The translations under genes were made by a program, and so were the position numbers. A DNA stretch of 64,000 nucleotides, taken from Rhynchonema sp. JSB1_4 (lineage: Eukaryota; Nematoda; Chromadorea; Monhysterida; Xyalidae). Location of the stretch: the NCBI GenBank assembly GCA_030248065.1, contig JASAMV010005517.1, forward strand, positions 23,257 to 87,256. Direction: 5' to 3'. The stretch's first letter is position 1. Each line of letters begins with the position of its first letter. This document shows positions 57,745 through 64,000 of the stretch, piece after piece. Below the pieces are notes generated by a model that worked only from the letters and a program-made list of their open reading frames with translations, did not search any database and was not told the origin of the DNA.

Positions 57745-58957
57745 TACCGTAAAAACCTAAATAGAAGGGGGGGCTCTATTAACTCACTGACCCCATTTTG
57801 GGGGGCTCTATTACGGGGAGCTCTATTCCGGGGGGGCCTCTATATATTCACTGACCCGAACCTGAAAAATTGTTCCCAGAAATACCCCCAAAAACCCCTA
57901 AAAATGGGTTTGAAAGGATGTTTTTTCGCTTGTAATCGCATTTATTCGTGTCTATTCGTCAATAGGAGGCGTATTATGTGCTCTGAACGAACAACAAACG
58001 TGCATAAATGTACCTGTACACCACTATCAAGCCTTAATACACTACAGTATAGGCATAGGGGATGTTACTTAGGGGGGCTCTAGGGCAGAGGTGGGAATCG
58101 GGCCGGGTTACCTCGGCCCGGCCCGGCCCGACGAGGTCCGGGGGTCGGCCCGGCCCGGCCCGGCCCGACAGTTCGGGCCGGGAAGTCCGGCCCGGCCCGG
58201 CCCGACTTGGAAAAAAGTCGGCCCGGCCCGGCCCGGCCCGATTTTTTCGGCCCGAGTTTTTTTCTGATGATATTTTGAAGCAATTTTTTGGTGCAAAAAT
58301 TACAGTTTTTTGTTTAAAAATACCTGATAATCATGGAAGTCGGTACTAATTTGCAGAATCGAGAGAAATTTTGGCAAATTTAGCCTAAAAATCACGATTT
58401 TTTATTGGAATTGGATCATGTCGGGCCTTTTCGGGCCGGCCACCCCGGCCCGGCCCGACATTCCGGAAAGTCGGCCCGGCCCGCCCCGGCCCAACCGTTC
58501 GGGCCGGAAACCTCGGCCCGGCCCGGCCCGAACGTCGGGCCGGGCCGGGCCGGCCCGATTCCCACCTCTGCTCTAGGGCTCTATTCCGGGGGGGGGGCTC
58601 TATTAATTCACTGACCCCTTTTTTTTGGGGGGGGGGCTGTATTACGGGGGGCTCTATTCCGGGGGGCTGTATTTAGGTTTTTACGGTACATTTATGCACG
58701 TTTGTTGTTCGTTCAAAGCACATAACACGCCCCTTATTGGCAAATAGACACGAATAAATGCGCTTACAAGCGAAAAAACATCCTTTCAAACCCCTTTTTG
58801 GTGGTTTTTGGGGTATTTCTGGGAACAATTTTTCAGGTTGGGGTCAGTCAGTGAATTCATAGAGGGCTAGAGGCCCCCCGGAATGGAACCTTCCGGAATA
58901 TACCAAAATGGGGTCAGTGAATTAATAGAGCCCCCTTCTATTTAGGTTTTTACGGTA
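57745..58957. mobile_element. TACCGTAAAAACC element, foldback, with nested hAT MITE
   Basis: Left end TACCGTAAAAACCTAAATAG; right-hand ends GGTTTTTACGGTA occur at 58688 and at 58957. The stretches 57842-58015 and about 58689-58860 are inverted copies (AACAACAAACGTGCATAAAT / ATTTATGCACGTTTGTTGTT). The same family is at 28672-28838 and 59590. Confidence 0.65.
58086..58570. mobile_element. hAT-type MITE with GGCCC-repeat interior
   Basis: A 485-bp element with ends CAGAGGTGGGAATCGGGCC and GGCCCGATTCCCACCTCTG and a perfect 8-bp duplication CTCTAGGG (58078-58085, 58571-58578). Both flanks of the interior are dense CGGCCCGGCC repeats around an AT-rich core. It is inserted in the TACCGTAAAAACC element. 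Confidence 0.93.
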
Positions 58958-59442
58958 GCGGATCCCCCGCTTTTTTCGGAGGGAGAGATAGTGTACCCCC
59001 GAGGGGGGAAGGGGAGGGAAGACCCAAATCCGGGAAAAAGTCACTTTTTGAGGTGGAAAATTTGACCTATTTTTGCCCCTTTTTGGAAAAAATTCTTCAT
59101 AAGAAGGGTATTTTGGCGACTTTTGAGAACATTGACCTGAAAATCACACATTTTGGGCCTAAAAATGCCCATTTTAGGCATAAAAATGGCCATTTTAGGC
59201 AAAAATTGGGGGAGATTGTGTACCCGGAGGGAGAGATAGGGGGATAGTGTACCATCCGAGGGGGAGATAGCGTACCCGAACCCGAGGGGGGAAGGGGACC
59301 CCCTCCGCCCAGGCCAGGAACTACACTGGTGCGTCTATCTTCGCTGTTTTTACGCCCAAGTGTAAAATGTATCGTCGTATACAAATTTAGTGATCGCCTG
59401 CCTCGCCGTCACCGGCCGCCGCCGCCATTTGACAATCTGAAA

Positions 59443-62400
59443 ATGGCGTTTTCCGGATCCGGTGACTTCAGCGATTTGGCTTTAATGGAACATTCAAATA
59501 AAAGTATTTCAATTCCACCCGATGCAGAAATGAGCAAAGTAGTAACTGGAATCGGTCACGGAATGGACATTTTTGGCCAGGTTGGTAGGTACCGTAAAAA
59601 CCTTAATAGAAGGAGGGCTCTATTAATTCACTGACCCGAATCCGAAATTTTTTTTCCCAGAAATACCCCAAAAAGCCCCAAAAAGGGGCTTGAAAGGATG
59701 TTTTTTCGCTTACAATCGCATTTATTCGATGGCAATGGCCAAAACTTCGGTCAAAATCCAGTAAGAGTACAAAAACCTGCGCGCTTCGTGCGAATTAATG
59801 GATTTTAATCCACAAAAATGCAATCTCGCAAAATTAGTCTGGTACAGTATCTCCCCCTAAAAATCTCCTACCCCCCCGTCCCCCAAAATGAGTCCCCCCC
59901 CACGGCCGGTATCTCTGTCGATTTTTGGCCCCGTTTTCAGCCACTGGAGGTGGCGATTGTTTCTCAAAGCAAAAACACAAACCTTCGCGAAAAAATGGAT
60001 CATGTTTGCTATAGTAAATTTCTTATTTCGTTGCTTCATGCTGTTTTACAGCCGCAGGGAAACTCTCGTTTGAAGCCGAAGCAGGCAACAAGCTCAACAC
60101 ACAACAAGAAGCCACGCAGCTGGCTCGTGTGCGTTTCGAATGTTTCAGTCACACAAGCTGTGTGTATCATCAGCTGCGTGGCTTGTGCACTGAGTGTTGA
60201 GCTTGTTGTCTGCTTCGACTTCGAACGGGAGTTTCCCTGCGTTTGTAAAAATGCATGAGGCAACGAAATTAGAAACTTAGTATACCAAAATAGGCTAACC
60301 AATCCTCAAATAGGTAGCCACTTCAGTATCAAAATCGCCACTCGGATTTGGGGCCACATGGTGATTTTTGCCACTGGCTGTTGAAAAAACCCTGCCCCCA
60401 CCCAAAGTACAGTACCTCCCCTCAGAAGCAGCCACAGCGCTGGCATGACGCCAACGTTTTGGAATGTCTGGCCTGGGTGACCAGTCCGAAAAGGACCGAC
60501 GTCATCGACTTTAAATAAAAAAAATGTAATTTTGTAGGCGTAAATTTGCCAAAGTTTCGAGCGATTGAGCAAATGTAGCACGGAACGCTTTTTAGCAGCC
60601 GAGCACATCTGGTTCTTCGTGCAGTCGATCGGAATGCGTGATCACGCAACGAAATCTGGCGGTGGCTTTGGCTCGACTCGTCGAAGTTTGTGGAGAAATT
60701 GCGAGATTGAAAGATTCTGAAAAGGTGGGTGGAAAAGTCGAAAGCATTCCCTGCACTTTTCACAGTTTTGTGCTCGACGAGAGCTCAGCTAGAGCTAATG
60801 CTTTGTGGTTTGTGCGCTTCTCGTTCTCTATGTCATCATGGTTTAACTTCTGGTTTGTTACACTATAAAAGCCTATTTTCGTCATTGAATGAGTGCGCTG
60901 TGCAAATCGCGCGAAAAACCCGTTTTTATTTGATTAGCATTTACAGGAAGCTCAGGTTCTGCGCGAACAAGAGGAATCGTACAAAAAGTGGACGCAGATG
61001 TTACAAGATGAGATCAATGCGAAAACGATTGAGTTGAACTCGGAGAAACAGCAGAAACTGGCCGCCACACAACGACTGGAGGAAAGCGAAACGTTGACAC
61101 AGTCGTACTCGCAGAAATGCGATGATTTTGAGGTGAGAATTGGGAAAACGGTGTGTTTATGCTGCTTTAATTACATTATTCCATGCGCTGAACCGAGAAG
61201 AGGTTATATGCCAAGTAAAGAAAATGCAGCTGAGATGAGAATGCAGAGCGTGTATGTGATTTATGCACGGATGTGCATTAGTAATAAACTAACATATACT
61301 GTCGATTCCCTTATATTGCAGGGTATGTCCCAAACACTGGAGCAATACAAACAAGCACTGATTGACGCGAAGTCGGAAAAAGAAAAATTGGCCAAGAAAG
61401 TTGAAGATACGGCGTTGAAATATCGGGCACGTCTAGCTCAAATTATTTTTTGTTGTCATTTCATCAGGCATGCACTGGCTAGTTATCATTATTATTTCAT
61501 TTCAGAGTGTCGTTGAAACGCTGAAAGAACAAGTAGAGCTGAAAACGAAATTGCAAGAGCGACTGAACACAACCGAACGCAAACAGAACCTAGCCAGCAC
61601 ACTGCGATCACTGCTGAAAAGGTGGCTGAAATCTGGCGAGAAAGCATGTGAGTTGCTTTGCTGAATTTGATTTTGCCGCCAAGTGTATTTTTCACGTGCC
61701 TTGTCTTTGCAGACACCAAATTGCACGCGGTCGACCAGCTGCAAATGGCGGATGTGCGACATTTGCAGTTGTTGATTCGTCAAACAGCGACTGAGCTGCG
61801 CACGACCAGTTCGGTGCCACAGGACAGCATTCGAAGCTCCATGTCACTGTCGGGTGCTGGTTAGTCGGATTGGGTTGATGCACGGTTTATGGAATACCAG
61901 CAAAGTGGCTGACAGAATCACACTTGTCTTTAGCCGCGTATTGAGGATGTTGCGAGATTTCCCAATACCAATGTCACGAATTTCTACTGCGTGGAATTGT
62001 TTACGGGTGCCGACACCCGACATGTAGGAGGGATTCTGGGGGTATCAAAACTCGACACTCGACAAGAGCTGAACCCCTCCATAATCCTATCTAATCGTTA
62101 AGTTTATAAATAAATACATGCGAAAAAGAGAAACACGAATGACTTTTTGCAGAAGAAGACGACGCGGCCGTCGATCAAGACGATAGCGATTACGAGGGCT
62201 CAAATGAATTGGTGAACAAACTGGAGAGTATGGTAAATGCCAGACCACAGAAACCAAAGAAACGACGACCGGTCGTGAAATCGTTAGTGGTTTTAGGGGT
62301 GGAGTTGGAATACATGTATTTGTTTGTCCATTTGAACTAACGAGTTTAAATGAACGTCGAATTTGATTTTCCTTGGAGACTTGGAAGATTTCAGAGGTTC

Positions 62401-64000
62401 TTTTTGCATGGGATTATTGTTCTGTGGATAGTGGCGGTTATTGGCCCAGGCTGAAACGTTTTGGGATGGTTGGGATGGCTCATTTCTGTTAACTTGTTGC
62501 ACTGTGCAGCAATGAAGTGTCGTCGTGCGGGATGAACATTGAGCGATTTTTTTCGTTCACGGTTTCGGAATTATGGTGTGGTCTGTGATTTCGTGTTTTA
62601 GGTCCCCCACTAAGCAAGCCTTGCAACAAACCAATCGTGACCGAACACTGTCTGAAACATTATCGACAACTTCAAATGCCGACTCTACAATATCGAATAC
62701 ACCTGTGGCTGAGTCCTTCTCGTGCGAATGTGAAACATTACATGTTCGTTGGGATTTTTTGTTTAAGTTCCGCGCTCCGGGCACTTTTTGTTGTTGCTTC
62801 GAAAAAATGAAATTTCTTCTCCCCGGTAGACCATATTATTTGCAACAGTTTTTCAGGTCGAAAAAATGCTTACTTTTTCGCTGATGCTGCGAGATGGCAT
62901 AAAGGGTACGAAGATCGAGCGACTGGGAGCGTCGGTGAGAGCTGTTCTTTCCTATTGACTTCACTGTTCTTGCACGAATGTTGGTATCCCGAACTGCTGT
63001 GCTTGTCTACGTCGCAAGAGGTCATATGGACTTTAAACACCGCGCATATTATTGATCGAGCACTGAATCTCAGTTCATGAGGAATGCTTGTCTCATCTTC
63101 ATTCAGTCTGAATTTGAGCTTGAAAACAGGTCGGAATGACGAAATACAAAATTAATATCACCATCAGATCATCTCCCGTCGTCGAGGTCTGGCACCGACC
63201 GGCACGCCATCGCCAGGTGCCGGTATTGACAATAACGATGGTTTAGCGACACAACGTCGTGCCACACGACCACAGCTGCCACGTGTCACTGACAAACGAC
63301 ACGGCGAGACGCCGCGGACCAACACCCAGACCGGTGTTAACCAGCCGAAGGCTGGCGCAGCAGGTTTGATGGGTTTTCTGTAGACCGGTGTGAACTTTGT
63401 TAGGACCAGTGTCTGATGAACCCTGTATTTTTTTGTGCCGAGAATATTTTTCGGGACTCTGAAATTCAATTGACGCAAGTGTTGATCTCGAACGAACGAC
63501 TTTTGCGCAAATCGTGGAAATATTCTCGCGAAAATGTTAACGTGGTCGCGCTTCCAACCGAATCAGACTGCTGCCAAATTACGCACCGATGTCTTTGCTT
63601 TGTTTGTTTCGATCAATCGTCGCTAGCTTGATTCTGGCTGACCATTTCATGTCATTTCAGCATCGGGCCCATCGCAAACGCAATCGACCACAATCCTGAA
63701 CAAGCCGGTCACTCCGATCAGTGAGCCCACCAAGCCAGTTCATATCGATGGGGAACCGGTGACGCCTGATCGACAAGCTGACAAACCTGTCGAATCGGCT
63801 GGTCACACGGTACTTTGTGGAGATTTGGTGTGTTTGAATGTTGTTTATTTTTCCAGTTTTTTCAGAAGTCGGAAAGCTGTATCGGTTGGAGGAAAATGTT
63901 GTGTTTTTAACTGGCGGTTCTGCAACATTTTGGACGTCAAATGTACAATAAGTTCTATCCAATCGCTAGCAGCCCTTCGCTGTGGTTGATCAGTTCACTC
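59443..64000 (+). CDS. 5' part of a coiled-coil protein gene, runs off the right edge
   Basis: Exons, phase-consistent except where noted: 59443-59580 (MAFSGSGDFSDLALMEH), 60599-60724, 60947-61132, 61322-61426, 61506-61647, 61713-61859, 62153-62282, about 62602-62750, 62857-62934, 63168-63363, 63661-63809. Residues from exons 3-6 are a long heptad-rich coiled coil (EEQESYKKWTQML-type, LEQYKQALIDAKSEKEKL, LKEQVELKTKLQERL). Then come an acidic stretch (EEDDAAVDQDDSDYEG), a basic cluster (PQKPKKRR), and Ser/Thr/Pro/Arg-rich exons (ISRRRGLAPTG, KPVTPISEP). Exon 4 appears to end at a GC donor; the donor of exon 8 is uncertain. I do not recognise the family. Cytoskeletal or mitotic scaffold roles are common for such proteins, but nothing here proves one. 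Confidence 0.6.
59590..59735. mobile_element. TACCGTAAAAACC element fragment at the start of intron 1
   Basis: The left end TACCGTAAAAACCTTAATAG begins nine bases after the splice donor of the coiled-coil gene, then follows the family through ATTCACTGACCCGAA and GGATGTTTTTTCGCTTACAA before similarity stops. The other end is not found. Confidence 0.6.
60010..60285. mobile_element. Palindromic MITE in intron 1 of the coiled-coil gene
   Basis: Arms of about 115 bp: TTTCTTATTTCGTTGC and GGGAAACTC...AAGCAG..CAACAAGCTCAACAC at left are mirrored by GTGTTGAGCTTGTTG..CTGCTTCG...GAGTTTCCC and GCAACGAAATTAGAAA at right. No coding capacity. Confidence 0.7.

Larger units (their letters stand above)
57541..59328. 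mobile_element. Outer hAT-like element with CAGTGTAGTT ends
   Basis: Starts CAGTGTAGTTTCTGGTCCGG and ends CCAGGAACTACACTG; related to 56158-57247 by ends and by the shared internal block. The flanks (gtgcaccg / gtgcgtct) do not form a good duplication, so the two ends may not belong to one insertion. Most of the interior is later insertions. Confidence 0.5.

Noticed and set aside
57533..59336. Target duplication for the CAGTGTAGTT element
   Set aside because: The flanking octamers agree at only five positions; not accepted as a real duplication.
60599..61860. Coiled-coil gene as TACC or MgcRacGAP
   Set aside because: Some resemblance in general coiled-coil composition, but no diagnostic stretch, C1 or RhoGAP domain in the visible part.
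1..64000. CRISPR arrays, operons, ribosome binding sites, tRNA or rRNA genes
   Set aside because: The window is eukaryotic nuclear DNA; repeats are inverted or dispersed and not regularly spaced, and no tRNA or rRNA signature was noticed by eye.

Overview
The window is nuclear DNA of an animal, most likely an invertebrate. Nearly every gene is split by short GT-AG introns, the proteins are metazoan in type (astacin proteases with ShKT tails, WRKY/GCM1/FLYWCH-like zinc domains, a ribosomal protein uL14 relic), and introns and spacers are full of small inverted-repeat transposons. The species cannot be named from the sequence alone. All exon models below were built by hand from splice motifs, reading phase and comparison between paralogs inside the window.

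Region 1 (1-31.7 kb, plus strand) is a head-to-tail array of one unfamiliar gene family: the 3' end of a copy entering from the left, six copies that can each be spliced into one open frame (about 635-732 aa), and a decayed seventh copy. The basic plan is ten exons: a C2H2-like knuckle, an acidic/basic linker, two successive domains of the form (helical EFRAR block) + WYC + C + HNH that look like WRKY/GCM1/FLYWCH/FAR1-type zinc fingers, then a 72-residue block coded by an exon of exactly 216 nt in every copy, a basic exon and a very acidic C-terminus. Two subfamilies are visible (copies 0-2 and 3-6). Copy 5 is a rearranged mosaic and copy 6 has an extra intron. A pseudogene of ribosomal protein L23 closes the array.

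Region 2 (32.1-53.5 kb, minus strand) is a cluster of six astacin metalloprotease genes in tandem. Each has a signal-peptide exon, a Cys-rich pro-segment with a GRDVC-type core, an EGD aspartate-switch motif split by an intron, an astacin domain with HExxHxxGFxHE, a Thr-rich linker and usually a C-terminal ShKT module. They differ in intron pattern and in the Met-turn (two lack the methionine). The two clusters are convergent, meeting at about 32 kb.

Region 3 (53.5-59.4 kb) holds no gene. It is a pile-up of nested non-autonomous DNA transposons, several with perfect 8-bp target duplications (hAT type), including a palindrome of about 1.7 kb with a hAT element inserted in one arm.

Region 4 (59.4-64 kb, plus strand) is the 5' part of a coiled-coil protein gene that runs off the right edge.

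Working hypothesis: the tandem family is a domesticated, transposase-like DNA-binding family that has expanded locally and is still being reshaped by gene conversion, exon shuffling and MITE insertion.
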